Source: Discostella pseudostelligera (lineage: Eukaryota > Bacillariophyta > Thalassiosirophyceae > Thalassiosirales > Thalassiosiraceae). From it: DNA of 15,142 bases. Both the position numbers and the translations under genes were made by a program. The DNA lies in NCBI GenBank assembly GCA_036940085.1, contig JALLBK010000306.1, forward strand, positions 1-15,142, in the 5' to 3' direction. Below the pieces are notes generated by a model that was given only the letters and a program-made list of their open reading frames with translations, did not search any database and was not told where the DNA came from. The stretch's first letter is position 1; every line of letters starts with the position of its first letter. This document shows positions 1-8,215 of this stretch, one piece after another.

Positions 1-391
1 TGTCATGTATGGATTTTTAATATAGCGTAGCTTTATTTTAATTCATAGTAAGCCAGTGATTATGATGGAATTGAAGCACGAGATAGAAGTGTATCGTAGT
101 GGGTTGGGCGTCGCGCGGGAGTGTATGCGGAGTGGCGGGCAGACTGCATCCAGGCAATCCGTACTGATTCCTTTGCAGACTTTAATTTTATTTCTGAAAT
201 TGAAAACTTGAATTTTGAAATTGAAATAAATTCGCCTTTGTACACACGTCGGATTCAGAATAACAATAAATTTGGCGCGCCCCATCAATACCGTCACCAT
301 TCACCATCGATCTATGTTAGTTTTAGGTTCTACTGACACACTCTCACCAAACAATCACGGTGACCACGGCGATGGCGGACATCATGCGACA
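1..391. other. 5' flank of the 2H phosphoesterase gene, no gene seen
   Basis: I see no convincing gene here. Short open frames on both strands lack family motifs and are AT-rich. The stretch holds an AT-rich block (about 180-235) with the 11-mer TGAAATTGAAA twice, at 195-205 and 216-226. It also holds TTTGGCGCGC at 271-280, which fits the E2F/DP consensus TTTSSCGC. The frame of the downstream gene stays open up to about 272, and an in-frame ATG lies at 314. The 5' UTR boundary and translation start are therefore uncertain. Most likely this is promoter plus 5' UTR. Confidence 0.5.
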
Positions 392-1795
392 ATGATGTGG
401 CACCGTTGTCTCCTACTTGCCCAAACTCCAACAACGCCACGGTTCATCTCCTCGAAGAATACAGCATGCTTTTTGAATACTAGACGATCATTCTTCACTC
501 ATTGTCGTGCCGGTGATTACTACACTAATCGACAACATTGCCTGGGAATGTCTTCTAACAAACGAAGCTTGGATGATGACAACATCATGGGGGAGAATGA
601 AAACAGCATCGATGATTCCTCGGAAATGAGGAATGCACAGGAGGAAGAGGAAGGGATATTGTTATCACATTCCAACGACAGTAATCACGACGACGGCATG
701 GTTGATTCATCATTGGCATCTCGGTCTCCATTCGAAGGATCAAGAACAAAATTTGGCAGACGACAGCGGAACAACAACGATCGTCGAAGTAACAATGCTC
801 GAGTGCGGCATTCCTATCTCAAACTCCTATTGGAGAATGCTGTATTTGACCAATTGCATCATGCAACATGTCAGCTCCGGCGGCAATGGGAATGGGAGTG
901 TAGCAACAGCAACAACAATGCACGCGGGGAGGAAGTCGATGAACAATCACTTAAACAAGAACAGCAAAGTAGTATTCGATCAAAGAAACAATCCCATCGA
1001 CAAGTAGTTTCTATCCTACCACGATCGCGATCTTCCTTGCACATGACATACTTCTTTGTGGGAAAGGTATTGGATACTATGACAAGTGAGGATGTTCAAC
1101 GATGGCACTCAATGGTCCAACAATGTGTTACTATAGAATGTTGCTCCGAAGGTTATACAAATGGTGGTGCGGACGACTGCAAAGCCTATTCATCGGCCAG
1201 AGACTATTCATTAGAATTCAAGTCGTTGATAACTTTTCCTCCGGGACGAAACAATCTACTTGTGGCAACATTCGAACCATCCATGGCACTTGTCGAGTTA
1301 TATGAACGATTGTGGTATTTGACTGTTTCTGAAAGAGAATCATCGAATAGTTCAGGTTATAGTGATGCATCAGCAAACTTGGAAAGGGAGTACGAATTTC
1401 CATTGTTGCGAGATTTGATTGTACAGCAGCATTACAATCGGAAGCAGGATAAGCCGTCTTGGATTGCACATGTGACATTGGCGAGCATAGTGGGTGGAAC
1501 CAAAGAAGAAAAGAACAATTTTAGAGAGTGGTTGAATGATAAGTTGCATCCCACAGACAATCCTATTGCAGATGCCAGCGTAGCTGACGCATTACTATCA
1601 GAGAATGCCATCGCAAACTTTGAGGCGGATTTGGAAGTTTTGCATTCGCGTAGGATTAATGCACTGGGCGTAGGATTTGGAGGACCACTGCCCAACGTCC
1701 TTGAGCTTGAAGATCTCGATTGGAATTTTCCATTCAATTATGCAATCGTTGATACTAGCTCCTCTGAAACGATACGAAACGCAGAGCTTGAATAA
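392..1795 (+). CDS. 2H phosphoesterase (2'-5' RNA ligase / LigT-like), putative mitochondrial presequence
   Basis: A 467-residue protein of the 2H phosphoesterase superfamily, whose members open 2',3'-cyclic phosphates or handle 2'-5' RNA linkages. What is seen: two H-x-T motifs, LHMTYFFVG (catalytic His217, Thr219) and WIAHVTLAS (His360, Thr362). They sit in the usual sequence contexts of the two half-repeats, followed by a hydrophobic strand. The 143-residue spacing is longer than in compact bacterial members; Ser/Gly-rich insertions at about 255-270 and 310-325 account for this. Residues 1-40 from the ATG pair at 392/395 are basic, rich in Ser/Thr and free of acidic residues, like a mitochondrial presequence, so I chose 392. 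Starts at 314 (acidic extension) or 548 (no presequence) are alternatives. A low-complexity linker (about 50-200) precedes the domain. The substrate is unknown. The gene converges on the ASCC2-like gene. Confidence 0.8.
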   Translation: MMWHRCLLLAQTPTTPRFISSKNTACFLNTRRSFFTHCRAGDYYTNRQHCLGMSSNKRSLDDDNIMGENENSIDDSSEMRNAQEEEEGILLSHSNDSNHDDGMVDSSLASRSPFEGSRTKFGRRQRNNNDRRSNNARVRHSYLKLLLENAVFDQLHHATCQLRRQWEWECSNSNNNARGEEVDEQSLKQEQQSSIRSKKQSHRQVVSILPRSRSSLHMTYFFVGKVLDTMTSEDVQRWHSMVQQCVTIECCSEGYTNGGADDCKAYSSARDYSLEFKSLITFPPGRNNLLVATFEPSMALVELYERLWYLTVSERESSNSSGYSDASANLEREYEFPLLRDLIVQQHYNRKQDKPSWIAHVTLASIVGGTKEEKNNFREWLNDKLHPTDNPIADASVADALLSENAIANFEADLEVLHSRRINALGVGFGGPLPNVLELEDLDWNFPFNYAIVDTSSSETIRNAELE

Positions 1796-1836
1796 TCTAA
1801 AATTTGTTGTGTTGAAGAACAGTGCCACATGTAAAT
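1796..1836. other. 41-bp convergent intergenic spacer
   Basis: Only 41 bp separate the stop codons of two converging genes. No AATAAA is visible on either strand near here, so at least one 3' UTR must run into the neighbouring coding region and the transcripts probably overlap in antisense. Confidence 0.6.
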
Positions 1837-3981
1837 TCATCCTTGAGGGACAATCCCAGCTGCCTTCTTTGTTGCGCGATCTTTCCGATGATGATTACCA
1901 ATCTTGGCCTTGTTATCATTCTTTCTCCTTTTCTGAAGTTTGGATAATTCTTCCGCTTTGTTACCTTGACTATTGCTTGCATTGATATCTCTTGAAGCTG
2001 CGCCGCGTCCACCATGACCCCTGCCGCCGCTCTCGCCTCTGTTGTCACCCGCCCCTGCACCTCTCCCGGCATTTCCGCCACCACCTGAGCTAGCCGTACC
2101 TCTTCCTTTCTTGTCACCACGGATAATAGGCAAATACTTTCCATCTGGTCCAATCAATCTCCCTCCTCTACCCTTGTCTAGACCACGGTACTTTGCAGCG
2201 TTGCCATCTCCTCCCTCCTCGGTAGTACGATTCAGGTTTTGATTGTCCTGCCAATACCGACTTTCTGCCTCTTCCTCCCTAATCAAGGTATTGTACTTCC
2301 TCCACATATCTTGCTCGTTCTTGACCCGTCCGCTGCTACTTTCCTGGCGTTGATGAATATTGTGAATGTCCATATCATACAATCCCTCATCTAAACCTCC
2401 AATGCCTCCGGCCATCCCTCCATCATTTCCAACTCCATCGTACTGATCATCATAGTCATCATCGTATTCATCACGCGTTGTGGTAATATTGTCGTCATAG
2501 TCGTGCCGAATGTCCTGCATTTCCTCGTGCGTTTTCGTGGCATTCTCCATCCTCATCACACTATCCATCAAATAAGCATCTTCTTCTGCCTTTTGTTCAA
2601 CACGTTTTAGATAGTCTTTTTGGATCCTAGCATGCTCTTTCCCATCTTCCTTTGTCATGGTGGCACCACGATGCATATTTACATTTGCACCGTAGTGATT
2701 GACTCCTTCACGGAGTTTTCGTGGAAGATTTCGAGGAATGGTGAGTAGTCGCGGATGAATATCCGCAGCAGTATGAGTAGTAGCATTGCTTTCCTCGTCA
2801 GATAGGATGAGGAGTGCCTCGACTGTTCGTTCCACATCATGGGAGTAGCATTTTAGTGCCTCTTCTATAAATCCATCCCCTAGACTTGGCAGTATAGATT
2901 TTACATGAGCAATTTGAATGTCCGTCAGACTAGTTGGCTCCTGTGGCTCCGACGATGTGGCATTGAATTCTGCTGATTGCATGGTAGACGTCGATGTACC
3001 AATCTTAGTTTGAAGCGTTTTGCTCTTTGGAAAGGACTTGAGCATATCTAGGAGATACTGCAGCTGAGGAGGTTGGGATTCATCGTTGGCTTCAAATTTG
3101 GAACAAATTGCTGAGATGAACGATACTTCTCCCAAACTATCATCGTCGAGATCTAGCATATCCCCTAAGGTACAGTCTTCGTCCCCTACTGCTGATTGAA
3201 TATTTTGAATCACCGTCATAAAAGATGATAATTGCTCTTCCATGTCAACTTCACTTTTTCCGAAACTATTGACGAGCCCATATTTCAACATTCTAGATAG
3301 TGTTCGCAATATTGTGATTTGCATTCCACCTTCATCATTAAGTGTATCATCTCCGAGCTTTTTGTTTGATAGGAGTAAGTAGTTATGAACCCAAGCTAAG
3401 GACACAACCACCAATACCAGCTCATGATGCATTCCTTCCTCGTCGGAGGACTCACTGTTTGTAAAATAGCAACAGCATCGGCATGCATTCATAGAAGACA
3501 TGTAGATACCACATAATGATTGTGTTCCTTCTAGAATATCATACCACGAACTGTCGCTCTCGATGTAAGATGTTCCTAACATGGCGACCAGTGTAGAAAT
3601 TGCAGAAGAGTTCAATGATGATGGAGAAGACGACGTAGTTGGTATCATGGCGAATGACACAATCAGCGAGGCATAGGAAACATGTAGGCTATGCAATAGT
3701 ACATCATGCACATAGTTTCTGGGAAGGCTAGCAATCATGGAATCAAATGAAGTAACCAAGTGGGTGGCATTAGTACTGCTGCGATCATTATCGCCCCACG
3801 TCGTGTAAAGAAGCCGCCCGGTACGATACATAATTATTGGAGAAGGCAGCGGCGGCTGTTGGTTGGAAGCACCATAGCGGTTGGTTCGATTTGTGCCGGC
3901 GCTAGTTGCAACAGCTTGGGCTTCGAAATCTGATGCAACCGCCTCCCCAAGAGATCGGATCTCTGAAGTCACTGACCTCAT
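1837..3981 (-). CDS. ASCC2: ASCC2-like protein with ubiquitin-binding CUE domain
   Basis: A 714-residue single-exon protein resembling activating signal cointegrator complex subunit 2 (yeast Cue3/Rqt3). Family knowledge: the CUE domain binds K63-linked ubiquitin. ASCC2 works with the ASCC3 helicase to split collided ribosomes and in alkylation-damage repair. What is seen: a CUE-type helical motif at about 354-391 (HVKSILPSLGDGFIEEAL, then a C-terminal LL). After it come a motif around LPRKLREGVNHYGANVN, an acidic DEYDDDYDDQYD block, a DMWRKYN segment, GPDGKYLP, a long Arg/Gly-rich tract, and a basic tail with NHHRKDRATKKAAG. This order matches plant ASCC2. The N-terminal ~350 residues are helical-looking but divergent. 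Length is close to the human protein. The start at 3981 is the first ATG of the long frame. It shares a 387-bp divergent promoter with NAA10. Confidence 0.82.
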   Translation of the reverse strand: MRSVTSEIRSLGEAVASDFEAQAVATSAGTNRTNRYGASNQQPPLPSPIIMYRTGRLLYTTWGDNDRSSTNATHLVTSFDSMIASLPRNYVHDVLLHSLHVSYASLIVSFAMIPTTSSSPSSLNSSAISTLVAMLGTSYIESDSSWYDILEGTQSLCGIYMSSMNACRCCCYFTNSESSDEEGMHHELVLVVVSLAWVHNYLLLSNKKLGDDTLNDEGGMQITILRTLSRMLKYGLVNSFGKSEVDMEEQLSSFMTVIQNIQSAVGDEDCTLGDMLDLDDDSLGEVSFISAICSKFEANDESQPPQLQYLLDMLKSFPKSKTLQTKIGTSTSTMQSAEFNATSSEPQEPTSLTDIQIAHVKSILPSLGDGFIEEALKCYSHDVERTVEALLILSDEESNATTHTAADIHPRLLTIPRNLPRKLREGVNHYGANVNMHRGATMTKEDGKEHARIQKDYLKRVEQKAEEDAYLMDSVMRMENATKTHEEMQDIRHDYDDNITTTRDEYDDDYDDQYDGVGNDGGMAGGIGGLDEGLYDMDIHNIHQRQESSSGRVKNEQDMWRKYNTLIREEEAESRYWQDNQNLNRTTEEGGDGNAAKYRGLDKGRGGRLIGPDGKYLPIIRGDKKGRGTASSGGGGNAGRGAGAGDNRGESGGRGHGGRGAASRDINASNSQGNKAEELSKLQKRRKNDNKAKIGNHHRKDRATKKAAGIVPQG

Positions 3982-4368
3982 GGCGATACTTTTCTATTGT
4001 CGACAAGCGTAGGGAGACCTCCGCGGCTGCTGGTATTGTTTGGATATTATGATGGTGCCGAATGGTGGCGGCAGTGGAGCACTGTGTGTGGGTGGTGGTG
4101 GTGGTGGCGGCGCGGCCAATCACTTCGACTTTCCACGTGGATAATACACTCTGACTCATACTGACACGTGGAAGTAAGATACGGCCGTAATACCATTTAT
4201 CATTATGCCACGTGGACATTGCACATCGTCTAACATTGCCACGTGGAAGTAACTGACTCAATTTGGCCGGGAAATTCCCGATGACGACCGCTGTCTACTC
4301 TAGAGGAATACGATATTTATCGCAGCCGCAGCCGTCCGCCATCCGCCACACAAAAATCAACTACTACC
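3982..4368. promoter_or_regulatory. Divergent ASCC2/NAA10 promoter with a CACGTG array
   Basis: Head-to-head intergenic region. CACGTG occurs at 4134-4139, 4165-4170, 4209-4214 and 4240-4245; spacings are 31, 44 and 31 bp, close to whole helical turns. The second and fourth boxes sit in the identical 13-mer CACGTGGAAGTAA (4165-4177, 4240-4252). TGACTCA, the AP-1/Gcn4-type bZIP core, occurs at 4152-4158 and 4254-4260. A CCAAT pentamer is at 4116-4120. A 6-bp inverted repeat, CGGGAA-A-TTCCCG, covers 4268-4280. A GGT/GGC-rich run lies at about 4085-4115. That these are used binding sites is inference. Confidence 0.6.
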
Positions 4369-5001
4369 ATGGTGAGCATCCGTATGGCCGAGGTTACCGA
4401 CCTCATCGAGATGCAACAATGCAATCTCTGGTGTCTTCCCGAGAACTATCAAATGAAATATTACTTCTACCACCTCCTCTCATGGCCGCAGCTACTTTGG
4501 GTTGCCGAAGATTACGACGGACGGATTGTCGGTTACGTCTTGGCCAAGATGGAAGAAGATGAGACGAAACACCCGCCCCACGGACATATCACGTCGTTGG
4601 CGGTATTACGGACACATCGCAAACGTGGCATTGCTACGGCATTAATGTGTCGATCACAAATTGAAATGGAGTCGGTGTTCCAGGCCGAATATGTCTCGCT
4701 GCATGTGCGCAAATCCAATAGGGCGGCGTTTCATTTGTATAATGAAACTTTACGATATGAGATACATGATATTGAACGGGGGTATTATGCCGATGGGGAA
4801 GATGCCTATGATATGCGATGTACTTTCAAAAAATCGATGGCGGTGAACAAAATTGTTCATTCAAGTGACGAGGAGGAGGAGAAGGAGGATACTAATGGCG
4901 ATGATGGTAACTGCGGTGATGTTGTGGATGATGATAGTGGTGAGTGTGATGTTGGGGAGGTTGCACGAGCTGTGGAAAGGGTTCAGTTGGATAAAAGCTA
5001 A
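4369..5001 (+). CDS. NAA10: N-alpha-acetyltransferase 10, NatA catalytic subunit
   Basis: A 210-residue GNAT acetyltransferase. With NAA15 it forms NatA, which acetylates Ser/Ala/Thr/Gly/Val N-termini at the ribosome after Met removal. What is seen: near-identity to animal NAA10 over residues 4-153, including [14 protein letters not shown] (Glu25), [20 protein letters not shown] (His73), [13 protein letters not shown] and [10 protein letters not shown]. The acetyl-CoA loop R84-K-R-G-I-A89 matches R/Q-x-x-G-x-G/A. The C-terminal 45 residues are acidic and low in complexity (about 167-200). Such tails are variable in this family. The ATG at 4369 has a good context (ACCATGG) and aligns with the family start. 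A second in-frame ATG five codons on is less likely. It is intronless and divergent from the ASCC2-like gene. Confidence 0.96.
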   Translation: MVSIRMAEVTDLIEMQQCNLWCLPENYQMKYYFYHLLSWPQLLWVAEDYDGRIVGYVLAKMEEDETKHPPHGHITSLAVLRTHRKRGIATALMCRSQIEMESVFQAEYVSLHVRKSNRAAFHLYNETLRYEIHDIERGYYADGEDAYDMRCTFKKSMAVNKIVHSSDEEEEKEDTNGDDGNCGDVVDDDSGECDVGEVARAVERVQLDKS

Positions 5002-5058
5002 TGCTTAGATATTGCTACGGTTCATTCAACAGTGAGCAATGCTACCATCAAAGTATGT

Positions 5059-5077
5059 TTTATTTAACTCATTTATT
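5059..5077 (-). terminator. Tandem AATAAA poly(A) signals for the K+ channel gene
   Basis: On the minus strand AATAAA is present at 5059-5064 and 5072-5077, about 50-70 nt beyond the channel stop codon at 5129. They lie in the 127-bp spacer between the converging NAA10 and channel genes. No AATAAA was seen for NAA10 on the plus strand. Confidence 0.5.
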
Positions 5078-5128
5078 GGCTGATACAAAGTAAGAATCTG
5101 AATTGAGGTTGAGACGAATTGCAAATTG

Positions 5129-7616
5129 TTACCTCGCAGTTACATTGAGTGGCTCGCCTCCACCTCCCTTTTGTTCTACTACATCATTGATAAGATTCAA
5201 ATCCACCTTGAGAGATCCGTCTCTTCCTCCTCTGTACAATGTGTGGACAAACTCATACCCGACGGCGACGTCATCAAAATTGTACACCTTCTGTTTGTAC
5301 ACCGGTGCTACATTGGGGGGGAGGAACGAGCGGTGTCGAATGACGTAGCATGATAAGTAAAGTAGGCACCATGCAGCACCAACGGGGACCGAACTCCAAA
5401 ACAACGACTTACCTCCAGTGAGATTAGAGACACCAGTAAAACTAACTACCAACTCATTGAACCGTATAGCATTCCGCACAGCGTTGTGAGTATTCCATTC
5501 TTTTGGCCAATCTCCATTATTGGCCGTGATAGCCTGTTTGGCCTCGTCGGTAAGCAATGGCGAATTACTATTGATAACATGATTGATTCTCCAAATTCTT
5601 TTGAAGAGTGGGTGCTCATGTTTCTCGAGATTGAGTTTCGTAAATATCTGACGAGGAACAATCTTCGAAGCAGACCGAGAACTAAAATCAGTCATTCGTC
5701 CAACACTTCGGAAGGATGATCGCATGTGCAATGATGATGTCGTTGCGCGTCTCATTCGGTCCATTTGGATCTGATTGGCTAAGTCGTTGCTAATTTGATG
5801 TTCGTACCGTCGACTTTCCGTAAGCACCGCCGCATTCAGATTGGCCGAGATAATTTCTCCACCAGATACGTTGTGCAATGTATTTGCTAATCGGAAGGTG
5901 ATGACAGGGAATGGTGATGGCTTGCTCACTGAACTTGCGAGATATCTAAATCGTTGCATAGGACTCATTTTATTCATCTTATCGTCCAACCGAGGTGTTG
6001 TACCTTCGTCGTCATCTACCAATTTCTCCTCTACTCCCACTCCAAATCGAACAGTCAATGAGTCACTAAATTGTACATCCGCTTCTTGGGTAATACGAGT
6101 AATCTTCGAGAATAGAATTGCACCGGTAAAACCAGCGTATACCACACCCGCCAATGCCTCCATCGACGTGATGAAGATAATAAATACGCACTTTTCATCA
6201 CCAGCATCATCATGTTGAGTGCTTAATGCTGGATAGCTGCTACCATATCTACAATATTTGTAGTATGGGTTTCACGTTCCAATCGTAATGGAGGCAACAC
6301 AACATGCATTCAAAATGAGACTCCGTAGTGGGAAGTTCAAACTGAAGTGCACGATAGTCATCGACGTAAGACACAACTCTTACCCCACCGTAGAAAAGGT
6401 ATTCCATGACAAAGAGAATGCGTCCATAAAGAGCTGTACATGGAAGTAGAACACGAAACGCCGACAAAATGTTAGAACTCGAACATGCGCTCTCCCCATG
6501 GCCCGAGCAAGGAGACACAAGTAATTAGAGCAAAACTCACCAAACGATGTCCACCCTCCCCCAACTCAGTATCACCCTCCCTGATACAATCACTATCCAA
6601 CTTGGATGACCAAACAATTAATCCGGCAAAGAATAGTACCAATGCATAATACCAAACAATACTTAGGAAAATCACGGTAGTCCATCCTTTACGAAATAAC
6701 CAAAAGAAGAAATCAGTAAGCCATCGACTTGGATTGGCCATGGAACCCATGTGTGTGGATTGTTCGATGGAGGATTCGGTGAGAGCACCGCATTTGATGC
6801 AGGCGTAGAGGAAACGGATTGTTCTCTATTGATAACAAATGAAATGAATGACGGATGACGGTAAATTCAAGCAAATCAATTTTTAGTCGATCCATTAGAT
6901 AAACAAATTCGAGAAGAAGAAAGCACAAGCAAGAAGAAGGTGAGATCCATTTTCAATTCTGAATATATTACAGTAGCATGCCCCCCCCCCAAACAACTCA
7001 CCCCGCATCGTCCTACATCACGTGTGCCCCTTGTCGCCATCAATCGATACATTTGTGTCTCACCCCCTTCATTGTCACCTCCATCACCACCAATATTGGA
7101 ATCTTCATGTCGAATTTTATGAATCAATCTTGCCCCCGGACTCATGGGTTGACAGGCCTCTAAATTCATTGGTGTGGCGACTAGGCCACGTGGTACATGA
7201 TCGGATGCATCATCTGATTCTTCGTAATTGTTGGAAGAGCTGCGATGGTGGGGTAGGCCATGAGGGGAGGGTGTGCCAGCGGTAGCGGTGGTGGCAGCAT
7301 ACCGAACACGACGACGATGTTTAGTTCCGCCGATGGTGGTCCATTTGGGGAGAGGTGGTTCGGTATTTATTGCTTCTTGCTGCTGCTGCTGCTGCTGCTG
7401 TTGCTGTTGGTGTTGCTGTTGTTGCATTTCGACATCATCTCTGTCGCCGCCACCACCACCAAGTGAATGTTGACGGCGTGCAAATGACGAGAACGACGAG
7501 GCCGGCATGGAAGCAGATCTTGCAATATCTCGTTCATGATCTCGAGCTCGAGCCTCATCGTCGTCATTGGTGTAATTGTAATTGTCATTCGTCATCCTGT
7601 CTTCGCCCATTGCCAT
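5129..7616 (-). CDS. Inward-rectifier (Kir)-type potassium channel, four exons
   Basis: Proposed exons in transcription order: 7616-7002, 6825-6541, 6433-6384 and 6248-5129. Introns are 176, 107 and 135 nt with GTGAGT, GTGAGT or GTAAGA donors and TAG/CAG acceptors, giving 689 residues. What is seen: TM1 at about 254-277, pore helix DAFSLSWNTFS, selectivity filter T315-V-G-Y-G319 (Gly317 codon split by an intron), and TM2 at about 337-363 (EALAGVVYAGFTGAILF, then SKITR). The cytoplasmic Kir immunoglobulin-like domain has FPVITFRLANTLHNVSGG (430-447), LEKHEHPLFKRIWRINH (524-540) and NELVVSFTGVSNLTGG (581-596). Kir channels are tetrameric and conduct K+ across plasma or organelle membranes. The 200-residue N-terminus with poly-Gln is unusually long and non-conserved. 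The first intron and start are the least certain parts. By alignment the rectification-controller position is Ala355 rather than Asp/Asn. Confidence 0.85.
7377..7424 (-). repeat. CAG/CAA repeat encoding poly-Gln
   Basis: Imperfect trinucleotide run within the first exon of the channel gene. It encodes Gln65-80 with one His interruption at residue 69. Mixed CAG and CAA codons make it less slippage-prone than a pure run. It is likely variable in length between strains. Confidence 0.85.
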
Positions 7617-8215
7617 TGATATTTCTTATTAGGGTATTTATTGATGTTCCCTACACGACATCAGCGATTAGATAGGAGTATCTAGATTTTGAATTTTTTG
7701 ACCGCGGCTTGAATGTTGATGTTTTGACGATGATGCAACAATCGAAATCGTCTATCTCCATCTCAGATATATGTCCTTGCTCAGAGGTCTTGATCGTTGA
7801 TGTCAAAATGAAATATGAATCTCTGAGACAGTGCTGTCAATGGACAATGTCATGATCTACTTTTATCATGATACAATTGCATGCTGCTGCTGGAGCAAAA
7901 TCAATGGTGGTGGCGGAGGTGGCGAGGTTGTGTAGATAGGAGACGGAAATATCCGCCATCGTCGCGGAAGTCGGCAGCGGCGGCAGCAGGTTCGCAGCGG
8001 CAGTCGGCAGCGGATTTTTCTCACCCCGACGCCAGACAGACGAATGTCACTCTACTTGTCCACGCCACGTGGAATTCCCGGACAAATCCGGAAATGGCGC
8101 GCCCCACCCCCCCCCCTCTCCCCTCTTACTACTTCTTCACTCTCTCTGCATTTCAGTCTCAACTCTCAACCTAATTTATTGAATGGATGCAAGGAATGAA
8201 TAATATGGTGGTTAT
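7617..8215. other. Spacer: channel promoter side and kinase 3' side, no gene seen
   Basis: Lies upstream of the channel start and downstream of the kinase stop, both on the minus strand. No frame here shows family motifs. It contains GGT/GGC-rich DNA near 7905-7930 and a 12-bp direct repeat AGTCGGCAGCGG at 7969-7980 and 8002-8013. A CACGTG box sits at 8066-8071 inside the palindrome CCACGTGG. GGCGCGCC is at 8096-8103, followed by a run of ten C (8107-8116) and a CT-rich stretch. The part nearest 7617 is probably the channel's 5' UTR and promoter. The part nearest 8215 includes the kinase poly(A) signal. Confidence 0.5.
8175..8180 (-). terminator. AATAAA poly(A) signal for the kinase gene
   Basis: Minus-strand AATAAA 35 nt beyond the kinase stop codon (8216-8218). 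The position is plausible for 3' end formation. Use is inferred. Confidence 0.5.

Noticed and set aside
43..336. Short open frames on both strands at the left edge
   Set aside because: AT-rich, mutually overlapping, no motif or targeting signal; best read as 5' flank.
3902..4261. 119-codon minus-strand frame across the ASCC2 start and promoter
   Set aside because: Overlaps the ASCC2 frame and the CACGTG array; His/Thr low complexity; no homology-like segment.
6249..6518. 89-codon minus-strand frame in the channel locus
   Set aside because: Reads through an intron in the wrong frame; the true content is the 50-nt pore exon flanked by introns.
6713..6928. Minus-strand frame overlapping the TM1 exon
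   Set aside because: Different phase from the TM1 exon and contains intron sequence.
7187..7192. CACGTG in the channel's first exon
   Set aside because: Lies in coding sequence as an isolated copy; no reason to call it regulatory.
7260..7675. Leu/Cys/Ala-rich plus-strand frames
   Set aside because: Antisense shadows of the CAG/CAA repeat in the channel's first exon.
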